Source: Nemertoderma westbladi (Eukaryota; Xenacoelomorpha; Nemertodermatida; Nemertodermatidae). Taken from it: a stretch of 42,768 nucleotides of DNA. Under the pieces are notes generated by a model that was not told where the DNA came from, did no database searches, and was given only the letters and a program-made list of their open reading frames with translations. Where the stretch lies: NCBI GenBank assembly GCA_032718475.1, contig JAUCBJ010004618.1:1-42768 (forward strand). Direction: 5' to 3'. Shown piece by piece: positions 12,201 to 24,200 of the stretch. Numbering within the stretch: the stretch's first letter is position 1; every line of letters begins with the position of its first letter. The position numbers and the translations under genes are program-made.

Positions 12201-15200
12201 ATATTTGTGTTGTAAAGTGGTTAATAGGCACGCTGGATCTGGTAGTCCGCGGTAATTAACTTCTAGGTAGGAACACTCCGTGATACATAACGTAGTACCT
12301 ATAGCGATACGGTTATAGGTCGTCAGGCGGTGGTATTTTCCTATCTGGACAACGCAGTGTATTTACTACTACTTATTATTTTCAAATACCGTAGTACCCT
12401 GTCCTTTGTAATAACCAGAAAATCTAACACTCTGTTAGACTGGTTTGTAGTTCCCTGTAAAATTACCCTAAAATTTCGTACGTAATATTTTTGTTGTGTT
12501 TAGTTAGAGAATTAATCTCACCCGTATCGTAAGTAATTTGTAGATAAGTAACTTAGGAAGTAGAATTATCTGTTTTAGTGTCTAATAAGTAGCACTTCAC
12601 TGAGAGCGCACAGCTTCTGTGTAGTGACTCCCCCAGAAATAATAACATTTATTTCAAATATTGACAAAACCCCTTTTTAAACGGGTATATATCTATTATA
12701 AATCAACTCAAACGATTTATAAATAGTAGGCCTGCCATACAACAACTAGGTCTCAAAATCAGTTGGACTACTGCTTAAATAACGGTAACAAAGTAAGTTA
12801 AAGTAACCAAGTAACCCTAAAATATTCAGAAATTCAATTATTCTAAAATAATTGACATACCGGTATTTACCATAGGCTTATTATATTTATTTCTATAAAT
12901 TTGAGCTGAAATCATACCGGTATTCTGTAATTAATTCTAGTTCATAATTATACTTATATATACTATAAGTGTAAGTGGTATACCGGTATTCACGATAGGC
13001 CTATTATATATTTATATATTTGTGCTAAATTTATATACCGGTACTCTGTGATAAACCTAGTTTACAATACTTATATATACTATAAGTGTATACCGGTATT
13101 CTAATATACTGTAATAAATTACCGGTACTAGGCCAACGGTCATACTGAATTACTAGACTTGCTTTAACTGTAACTATAGCAGTAGGCATTCAACCGTATA
13201 GCTAAACATGTCTGACACAACCCAATCACTGTCGGATAGTCTCTTAGAAAGTGTTAGAATGACTGTTAGACAGTGTCTTAAAAAGATCAGTGACCCAGAT
13301 CCAAGTATAGAACATCCTAGATCCAAGTCTAAGTCACCTACTATTGTCAAAAAGGCCATCCCTACAGTAGTAGTGTCAGACCCTAGGCTAGTAGAACAAC
13401 GTAGGTCTATCATCGGTACTCGGGCCCAAGTCAAGCGGGATCAAGAAGCAGCTGTCAAACAGCAGCAACATCCTAGCCTAGAACCTAGTTCTCAGCGGCC
13501 CGATAGCTCCAGTAGTTCGGATACTGCTGAGCGGACGCCCGAACGCGGAGCGAAGATGGTGGATACGGTTTATAATGAACGGCCAACCTATGAAGAATCA
13601 ACCGACGCCACTTCTTCTCAAGTGGAAAGCGAAGTGGAAAGCGAATTAACAGCAGAGAAGCCGCGAACTAGAGACGCCATTGACATGTATCTGTCAGACT
13701 ATCAGCGATTCCTAGGAGACGAAGAGTTGAGGAGTCAACTGTCTGGACTTCGCCCCAATAGTGAAGGAACCAAGCTTGTGTTGGACGCAATCGATGCGGA
13801 AATGTTAGCTGCAAACCAAGCTGAATTTGATGAAAAACTCCGCCTCACTAGAGTCCAAGCAGAACAAGTAAAGAAAAAACGGATAGAGGACCGAAAAGCA
13901 GCAGCAGTAACAGCGGCAATGGCCGAAGTGGAAGCAGAAAGAAAGGCAGCTGCAGTAACAGCAGAAGCCGAAGCAGAAAGAAAAGCGACTGTGGCAGCAG
14001 CAAAGGCAGTGGCAGAAGCAGAACGGAGAGCCTCTGAGGAGACTACCCAACTGGAGTTGGAAAATCTGCAAGAGACGCAAGACAACATAAATAAACAGTT
14101 AACTGCTAGTCACATGCAGATGATGAGAAAATCTACTCCCAAACGCCAGGGATATACGTCATCGGAGGAAAGCGAAACCACCGATCCTGAAGGCGGAGGA
14201 AATAGACCTCGTCTAAGCAGGCGTAGAAAAACATCTTACCGTCACAAATTGCCTGATTTGCCCCCAGCTGTTAGAAGACAACTAGCTAGCACAGACTTGA
14301 GTAGTATAGAACCTACAGACCAAATTATTAAGGTCAAAAGACTCCCTACTATAGTTGATGAGCCTGAAATAATTAGGCCTGTCGTTCCCAAAGTCACTCC
14401 TGTGTTAGAGACCCCTGTACTTCCAGAGCTTAACTCTAAATTCCCTTTACACAGTACTACACTGCCTGTGCCCGGTAGAACAGTCCATGAGAATATCCCT
14501 GTCCTGGAAGCTGAGAGAGAAATCAAAGATTTGTCTCCCCGCCCGCTCAGCATGCGTCAGCCCGCTACAATGTTGGCGACTCCCGCTTCGGCGGTCGAGT
14601 GGGTAGAGGAGGGACGGCGGGGGATGAATCTCCTGCTCGGACAGATGCAGGAGACTGTCTACCAACTTAAGGGAACAGTAAGGGAAGGTAGGGCCGAATT
14701 GCAAGAAGTGCAGCAAAGTATCGCGCTAGAACGCGACAAATTAGTCAATATCCAAAAAGGGATACCAATACCCCCTGTAAAATTGTGTCAACCTGTTAGG
14801 TCTGAAGTATTACATGCGCAAGGTGTGGAGCCTACACGCATCTATACTGCTAGTGAAGTAGAAACTCCTATAGCAAACCCTATTAAGGGTGATTATAGAC
14901 CTGTTATTAATGATATCCCCTATAGACCTGACAATGATCTGAGAAATTTATATACCGATAATTCGATATTAAATAACACGATGGCCCAAGAAAGCTTTAC
15001 GCGTCAGATGGCTAGAACAGAAGCCCGCCAAGCGGTCAAAGTGGGAGAGATCGTCAAATTCAATGGAGATGAGATGAAATGGTTACCTTTCAACGAATAT
15101 TACAAAGATAGCATACAAAACTCTGTACTATCTAACGGAGAGAAACTTAGGTTCCTCATCAAGTGCTTGGAAGGACCTCCCAGGTTAATGGCGTTAAAGT

Positions 15201-18200
15201 TTATTGGACATCCAGAAGGATTAAGACAAGTATGGGATACATTAAACATCAGGTATGGTAACAAGGATAACATAGCTAAGTATTTGTATGCAAAATTAGT
15301 AGCCCCCCGACACTTCCTTAGTAGCGGGATTATAGAGTTTTCCGATGAAATTCAGGAAATCTGTAGACAATTGGACTGGTTAGGTAAGTCTCATGAATAT
15401 CAGAGTTCCATGGTTATTGGAGCAGTAGTCTCTACTTTACCCAAGGGTGGAGTATGTACACGTTGGGACAAGAAAGTGTTGTACATGAATGAACAACAAC
15501 GACGAAGCCCTACCATGACTGATCTCATGTCCTTCTTAGATGGTGAAGTAAAACTACAACTCATCAAGCAGTCCAGAGAGAAAACATCGGAAACTAAGGT
15601 AAGTGAGAAACTCGCTTCTAGGAGAAGAGTAACACCAGTGTGTTATACTGACGACGGCGAAAGCCAAGCTTCTCAAGAAGAGGACAGCGGGAAAGACACA
15701 GCAAAATCTTACTATGACAACAAGACCTATAAAGACGTAAGTAAATACAAGTCTCGAACCAGTGACAGGAGAGAACAGGTAACAACAACTCCTCCTACGT
15801 CTCCTAAGAGAATTCACGGAAGAAAGCCCGAAGAAAGAACGAGAGTACATAACGTTACCCAAGGTAAGGTGAGTAACATCAAACCAAAATGTGCGCTGTG
15901 CGACGGGCCCCACCGTTTGAGTGCGTGTGCTGAATTTCTAAAGAAATCCCTTGTAGACAGACGTACAGTCCTGTGGAATAAGCGGTTATGCTATAATTGC
16001 CTCAGATCAGGACACCAACGGCGAACCTGTTACTCCGACGTAAAGTGTGCAAAGTGTGGCGCGAAACATCACATCTTGTTACACAGTGAGTTCGAACGAG
16101 ACAAACAGAGTCAGGTAAGTGAGCCCGAACTACATGTCCAATTCAGTGATGTAAATGACACTGATCAGGAGTCTGAGATGGAAGGATTCTATACTGACGA
16201 ATTCTCCGACGCCAACGAATCCTGTTATCTAATCAATACCGCAGTGTATCGAGCACTTACTTATGAAAAGGACACCAACAATGAGTTTCCCCCAATTACT
16301 TTTGCCAAACAACCATCTTGGAAAGCTCCAACTTCCAACGTAGGAATCAGAGAATTTCCTGTAGTGCAGGTAAGAGTTCACGGTCCTAACAAAAGTTACA
16401 TAGTGAACGCCCTCCTTGACTCCGGCAGCACAGGAACATTCATCGATCAAGAACTAGCCGAAGATATCTTTGCTGGACAACCCAAATTCCGGACTAAATT
16501 GAATATGTCAGGAATTATGCAGGTTTGGAAATCTACCCTAACGGCAGATTACTATGTAGGTGTGTTGTCCACCCCCCAGGATAAATTAGGAGCACAAGGT
16601 ATAAGGTCGGTAAAAATGGTGGCTATAAAGAACTTCGCTACTACCCAAGCAGACCTTTATAATTGGGACGAGGATGAGAGCATCCAACATCTTAAGATAC
16701 CTCGATTCCAGACAGATTATCCTGGAGTGCAAATACTCATCGGCCAAAACGCGCATAAGGCGCTCGAAACATTGGAGAAACGGCCTGCTCAACCGCAGCC
16801 ACTACAAACCTATGCGGTAAGAACTAGAGTAGGTTGGTACTTCACTGGCCCTTCCCGTAGAACTCTCAAAGAGAGATTACCTCAACAACAGGTATACCAA
16901 GTAAAGGAATGGGAAGTGGAGAGCAGTGATGTGGACGATCCAACTGAGGGAACACCATACTCCTCAGATAATGACGATATTAACTCCAATGTAGATCAAT
17001 GGAGACATTGCCTTGGGACGATTAATCCAGCCGACATCGCTTCCAGAGGAACAACTCCTCAAGAACTGATAGATACTCCAGGCTGGTTAGGTGGATCCGA
17101 CTTCTTAAGTAAAGAAGAAGAAGAATAGATAGATAGATAGATAGATAGATTTATTTATACATTATGTAAAAACAATAACAAATACACCAAACAATGTACG
17201 ACCGGTATAAAGGTATTGTCCAACATAACATATAGGATTACCCCTAAAGCTTTGCAGCTTATTTCCAAGGGGGTCCTTTATGTTACTTGGTTACAAATAC
17301 AATATTACACTACGCTAACCTAAAACCAATATAAAACGTAATTACACTATGTACATGTACAACTTTACCGAGAGCGTGACAATGTCCGACTCAACGATAA
17401 AGATGTAATGTACAGAACAATTTATTATAAAACGTAATTAAAGTATAAATAGTAAATAATTAATAAACTAATAACTTACTGTAGGACTATTGTACCTATT
17501 TTTACATTGCACACGGAGATGAGATTTAACTGCAGATTTAAAAGAATGTTGATTATTTAGGTTTTTAATTTCATTAGTTCATTCGTTCCAATTTTGTATG
17601 CCGTTAAAAAAGAAAGTATCAGATTCGAAGGATTTACAATTCGGGAGGTAAAAGTTTGAAACACTAGCTCTGGTACTGTAAGAGTGTGTATCGCGTACTC
17701 TGTTGAATTTTTGTTTTAGGTAATTGGGACAATGGCCTCCTCATCTTACCCCGGTGAAGATTAGACAGGCCAAGGGAGCAGAGAAAGTAACACAACAACT
17801 AAATCGCCCAGCTAGTCGTTTATGTTTACTGGAAAGAGACCGAAAACTGTCCGGAAACTATGGAAGGCAAGATACTCTTCCTACGACCACTTCCCTAATC
17901 CGACAAATATCTAGGGACTCCATAACGTAATAACATATGGAGTGGGCGTGTGACTATATCATTTTATATTTGTTTTTATTTTATATTTATGTATGTATTA
18001 TTATGTAATTTTATTATAATCGTTTCCTTTAATTTTATTTAGTAGAAGGATATTTTAGATTATTTGGTAGATTAGTGCAATATATTAGTGTTTATTACGT
18101 AATTACATATATATAATATATATTTAGTGTGACGGCGAGAAATAATTTTTCTCTTTCCTTACTGTCCGTATCATATTATAAATACGTGACTACAGTAAGA

Positions 18201-21200
18201 TGAAATGTCCGTACTTATTAAAGTACAATAAAGCCACTACTATATTCAAGTATTATTGGTAGGCAGAGTATTAGGAATGCAAAGTTCAGATCCTCGTGTC
18301 TCGGCTAAACCAAGCTCTGGGTAGACCTTGGAAACGACTTGCCTCTTCTCACTGACATTGCTTTGTGCGATATTGCTCTTCTACCTTATATTAAATAATA
18401 CATATAGTAGCGTGATGTCCCTCTAACAGTAGCGTAAAACGCAAATAAATCTGTTAAACCTTTTGACCATCTGTAATTCTAGTCGATTAAGATATCGCGG
18501 CACCCACCGATATACTTGAAAGACAAATTCTAGAATCAGTGGTTAACGTCCCCAGACAAGTTCTGGAATAAATCGGTGCCCATCTTAAATATTAATTTAA
18601 TATTTATTAAAATCTGTAAAATTCAAATCCTTTAAAATTTCTAGTCAATTAAGATATCGCAGCACTTACCGATACTCTTAAAAGACAATTTTATAGAATT
18701 AGGGATCCTCAGTCCCCAGACATGCTCTGGAATAAAATTTATGTCAATTTTAACATCAAATAATAAAATTCACGGGAATAAATTTAAATTCATATTTTAA
18801 ATGAATTTCATAAATTGTCGTTTTGTGCAATTTATAACATTCCCAAAATTCCATTAATTAATAGATCATGGGAGCGGAGATTCATCCTATTGAGTGTATT
18901 AGAGTGCGAGAATCTCCAACATATAGTCAATAGCCGATAAAATTAATAAAATCATGCATAAAGAGGATATTGACAATTAAAGAATTATTATTAAATAGCA
19001 TCCCAGATCTGTATGCATGAGAATTACCCTAATTCTACCGCTAGCATTCCATAATGTCACCATAGCAACACCCACGCTAGAATCAGAAGCAAGTTAAGAG
19101 AACAATAGAAAGCTTGTCCCATTGCATAGCATAGAGAATACATAGCACACTGTTAGTATCCAAGGATACACAGTAATAACGTAACATTCTGGAATGCACT
19201 GACTAACGGACAAATGGCCTGTATGTGTACAATTGGTGACAGTTGTGTGGAATTTGTGCGTTTATAGGTGAATGTTACTGCTAAAGTATGTTTACAGTAG
19301 CTAGTCGCAATTGTGAAAGTAGCCCAACTCTCCTATAGAAAGAACCTAAAGTGGATTCAAGCCTTTGGGACGGACAGTGGAGTGACTTGTGCCGGTTATC
19401 GTTGTCGTGCTGTTGCTACATGTTGGCGTAAACACCGCGACGACAGTACATCGGCGCTGAGAATCCCACTGTCCGGGGGCAAAGAGAGGTAGGCAGCGAC
19501 GTCCGCTCGCCTAAACATAAACTCATTTCGATATTAATAAACTCAGATAGCAGATATGACGGAGTTGATAGAAGATGATCTTGGTATCAGGGAGCGATAT
19601 ACTCTACCTTTACAAGCATTTGTGGATAGCTTGATATGCGGTGAAGCCGATCCAACCATTACGGAGGACGATGGTCGTTATATCGAACCGCCGATGTCCC
19701 AAGAGCAACTTACGCGTGAATTGGACTATCGAAAATTCACAGCTCGCTATACGCATCGTAATGGTACGTATATGGACTTCCTAACTACCGGCCATCCTAT
19801 CGATTTACATGATACGGACGATGTAGACACCGAAAGGGAAATGGTTCTATTTAAATATCATACCCAGCGGAGTCGTAACGATAAACCGAGAATAGATCAC
19901 GAAAATTCTATTCGTAACAGACTGGGAAGACGAACCAATATGCCTAGAATCTGAGGAGATTCAGCCTATCGCGCCCGGAACAACGACAACGATTACCTCC
20001 TAGAATGGTATCAAGGTCCACAGTGTCTCACTGCGTACGATTATCGCCATGCCAACTATGTTTCTCGGCAACGTTGTCGGTTATGCGCATCGAGAGACCA
20101 TGTTACGCCCATGGACACAAACGTCCGCTGTTCCTATTTCCAAGAACAACCGACTATGGAAATTTGTTGCGCATATTGCAGACTCAATAACTTGCATATT
20201 TTTGCGGTTTGCCCTCAATTTATGACTCAATGTCACCATTGTCAAATAAAGGGACACGCCAGTTTCGATTCCCCTTTTAATCACGATTTGGAAAGCGTAG
20301 ATGAAATGATCACACTACGTTACATCAGAGCTTGGGAAGCGAACGCTGATTTACATTGTGATTCGCGCCATCGCTATTATCCCGGACGCGCTTACGAAGG
20401 AGTTTATGCGTTCCATCCTTATCTATTCGCTTTGGTCGAACAGAAATCACGCATATCGAGTTACGAGCTACTGAAGCGCGTCGGAGAATGTATTTCAACC
20501 AAATTTGTACGCAAATTTCTCAGGAGTGTTAATCCTAGCGACCTTTATTCTTATAACTTAATCAATTACATCCGTCAGGATCTGGACTATGGAGACTTAT
20601 TTGTTAACTCACACCCAGAGTTACAGGAAGTATATCGGCGGCCTTACGAATACCGAGCCCGCGAACGCGAGTTGGAAAGAACCATTAAACCCCGGAGGTT
20701 TCTAACTGCCTATGGTCCACCCACGGCTCTCGTTCAGACCACTCGTAAAGGACCCGTAAGAGCGGCTGTCTTGAAACGAGCTCTCAAAGCCGTTAGACCC
20801 CTCTCCCCCGACGTTGATGTCAATCAACCCGGTACTTCGACTGGCGGATACACCGACCATAATCCTACACCCTCTGATGCAATCATATTGCACCCTTCAC
20901 CCAGGAGTTATAGCCCTCCTTGTAAAGTGGCTCGCCCCAAAGAGAAAAGGACTCTGGCTAGCTTTAAAAAACTGCGTAAACGCCGTCCGCGCAAGAAAGA
21001 CTAACTGTTTAGAGTATTTACGTATATTAGAAACTGTGATTTTGTATATTTTATAGACTCAAATCCCATTTTCTGGGAGCGGTGTAAAAGCTTCTGTGGG
21101 ATATAACTGGCCCCTTTGCTTCGCAATCCAGTTTCCCCCCAGGCGCTGGAATACTCTAAAAGGTTCTCTAACTGTATATATATTCCCCTCGCCCGCAAGG

Positions 21201-24200
21201 TACCATTACAGGTATTTTAACGGACATAAAAGTCATTCTTCTATATACGTGCTTTGGCGGACATGGTAAGGCAAAAAACCCGCAATGCACCAAATACCTT
21301 TACACGGCTTGGCCTTGATGATTCAGATTGCGACATCTAGCAGCTGGTTGCTGGCATGGAAACAGCCATTGGACGCATGGTTCTTTGTTTGGCTTGAGCC
21401 AATCAGAGCGATTTCTTCTGTCGACGTGTAGATATTCGGCCGATGATACTAGGAGTGTTCAGTCTTACTGTTTTTCTTGATATAGTTTTGTTGTTGCTAT
21501 CTAGGCCAGGAACACCGGCTCTAGAGTCAATTCGTTTCAGACTTTAGAAGAAACATTAGTAGGCTTAAGATTATAGAGCGTATAACTGTTATCGGTCCAG
21601 TCAAACAGTGTTACTATCTTAACCTACCGTCTTAATGCTATTTACTGTTGTGTTTTGGTTGAATATTATTATTTGGAGAACATTTATAAAGAACCCAAAT
21701 TTCCCAATTTTCTTGATACACTACAGGTTAGAGAGACGGGTTATATATAGCGATTGCGACTTATATTATTGTGGTTTGTAGTGAATTTAATGCTATTTGA
21801 TAAGCACTACATGAGTCAATTGCTGTTCGCTTTATATATGATAAAATTCATTGACGGTCGGCAAATTAGTGAGCAGTATTGTGTGTTTCCGGTAGTGTGC
21901 ATGATTGTGACTGATAACTAAGCATTTCCTAAAGAATGCGCCTCATACGTGAATCATAAGCCTTACCGACTTACCGTTGTGATTAGTATAAGTCATATCT
22001 CTGTTTACCTAGATAGAGCGCCACGTCCTAAAGGAACTGTTAATATTTCCCGAAAGTGAATAATATTAGTCAGAAATTATTTATTAACGATCAATCGAAT
22101 AATACAGTAAGCTTACACTGCAATAATAATCTAAGCCCTCAGAATCCAGTCTCCCGGGTATATCCAGCGGGTGAATGGACGCGCACTAGGCTGGCTTCTG
22201 CTAATGTTGTGTTTATTGGTATTAAATATTTGTCAACTTCTAAAGTCTATTTATAAACCAAAAGACATATAAATTTTGGCAGGTTAAACTGCTAAAGGTC
22301 TTCAAAAGCGCGTACATATAAACCCCCCTGAGAAAAAAGCAGCTAAAAAACCAAACAGACACCTAGAACCGACTGACCCAAAAATCAATTTTCCATCACA
22401 ATAAGAACAACACCTCCAACAGAAAGAAACACAGAACATAATTTTAGAAGAAGACAAGTCTCTCCAAGAATTAGCAAAGATAAAAGATAAACAAAAACAG
22501 CGTACCAGCACCAAGCCGTACAGCGGAACCAAACCATGAAGAACGGAGCCTGGAAGTTATCGCTGAGAGCGGATTTCCCTATTTGGGTTTGAGCCGAAGT
22601 GGTAACAGCTATGACGACCACGAATATTACTCCCTTCAACATCCTCCGTCTCCAACCTGTTGTAACTTCGCTTTGAGGCGGTGGGGTACGTTCCATTTCA
22701 AGTATTTACTACAGTAGCTACTGTATGATTTAAATCGTATAATACTGAAATTATTTAACTGCTAGAGATAGATAAATGTGAAGAATAGACTTTCTCACTG
22801 ACATTGTTAAAGGAAGTGATCTATAATAATATGTAGGTCTTCAAATATTTCGCCTTTTTTAATTGTGTTTCGCGGTTTGCTATTGGCTATGGTACGAGAG
22901 CCGTGTGTACAATAAATGTATGTTAATAAATGTATCAAAATTACTGTAGGAACATGTTGTATATAGTACTGTAGATTTTTACAAAATTTGTGAACACTAC
23001 TGTAAAACTATAAGCATCCAGTTAAACTGTATACCTGCAATTTTGGCAATGCTGAGTAGTAATAGTAAGAAATCAGCGATGTAACATTGGCAGTTTGAAC
23101 TGAAACGGACTCAACCATAGACCCAACACTGGCCGCCACTGGGGATAGATCTCGGAACATTGCGGTTGCACCAGACGTAGCAACACATATCTAACAAAAG
23201 GAAGATACAAGTTGAATTATTAGATATTAATGAGTGATATTGAATCATGCGGCGTGTCACAAGGTAATCTACAGTTTAAATTTGCACAATAGGCCTACAC
23301 ATGAAGGTCTATAAACAAACCGTGGCTAAGCACAATGAACTGTAGCTCTGACAATTCGCCCCCTAGGGGCAGATAGAGGAACTGTAAAAGTCTGTCTGTG
23401 TTTAGAATTTCTAAACTTTTGATAGACTACATGTGTACATAGTACCAAGTTTGGTTCCATTTCATCCATGATTGACTGACTTATTAACGTTCAAACATTC
23501 TAGCCACAAACCTACAGTACTGTAGTCCAGCCAGCCAGCCAGCCACAAACAAACTAATAATTAAGCAGCTCATGGGACCCGAGCAGAGCTCCAGTGATAA
23601 TGAATGTAGGCCTACATATATACTGCAACAAACCCCGGAAGCAAATAACATCATTAGATATGGGTAGAAATACGGCTGACTTATAAACATGCGAATTCTT
23701 CTCCCCTTCCAAGCTGTAATACCCACCACCGATATTGTTGCTGCCCAAAACACCAGAGTTTCATTGTTCCAACAACTGTAATACATTATATATACATTGT
23801 ATATATATACATTATATACATGTTATATACATTATAGTATATACATTATAATGTAATATAGGGGGCCTACTTAGGCCTACAGGTACACAATACCCCGGAA
23901 TATTGAGTGTCATAATTATTGAGTGACTTGCCAAACCCTTAAATTTTCTACAAAATCTTAATGAAAAAATGTATTAAAAACTATACATATAAATAAAAAG
24001 TAAGTGGTACAAATAAAGTGGCAAAGTGGCTTCCACTGTATGTCGCCATCATCATGCTATGTGCGCTTGCTTTCATAGCCTACAGTACATACTACAGTAG
24101 GCCTAGACTAGGCCTGCAGTTCTTTACAACAGTAGAAGGCCTGTTGCCTGTTATCGGCTACAGTACTCAATCATAATGTACTGTACTGAAGGCCCAAACT

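Larger units (their letters stand above)
10978..13207 (+). other. Long 5' leader of the BEL/Pao element
   Basis: 2.2 kb with no long ORF between the LTR and gag. It carries three sets of internal tandem repeats (11043-11170, about 11334-11921, 12855-13095), listed separately. It probably holds packaging and dimerisation signals, which is an inference from position. Confidence 0.6.
9743..22316 (+). mobile_element. BEL/Pao LTR retrotransposon, non-autonomous, 12.6 kb
   Basis: Complete element with two LTRs (TG...CA ends), a TATAA duplication on both sides, a 2.2-kb leader, a gag-protease ORF (13208-17128), a nested LINE fragment (17129 to about 17735), a last scrap of integrase (to 17930) and a third ORF (19556-21004). 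BEL/Pao identity rests on the zinc-knuckle gag, the A16-type aspartic protease followed by VGWYFTGP, the NPADIASRG box and the terminal RPASRLCLLE box. Reverse transcriptase, most of RNase H and the integrase core are missing, so it must have moved with help in trans. The LTRs differ at about four bases and one indel, so insertion was recent. It lies antisense inside a PAQR intron and splits an SLC35F remnant. Confidence 0.92.

Noticed and set aside
13735-14716. Cys- and Ser-rich minus-strand ORFs opposite gag
   Set aside because: They are the reverse frames of the Ala/Glu/Lys coiled-coil region, with no independent support.
19556-21004. Envelope gene of the BEL element
   Set aside because: There is no signal peptide, transmembrane helix or glycosylation-rich ectodomain; the protein is cysteine-paired and basic instead.
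23484-23615. Extension of PAQR exon 2 to the end of its open frame
   Set aside because: The spacing between the NET box and the helix-3 segment then becomes too long. The GTAGGC donor after 23616 keeps phase 0 and family spacing.
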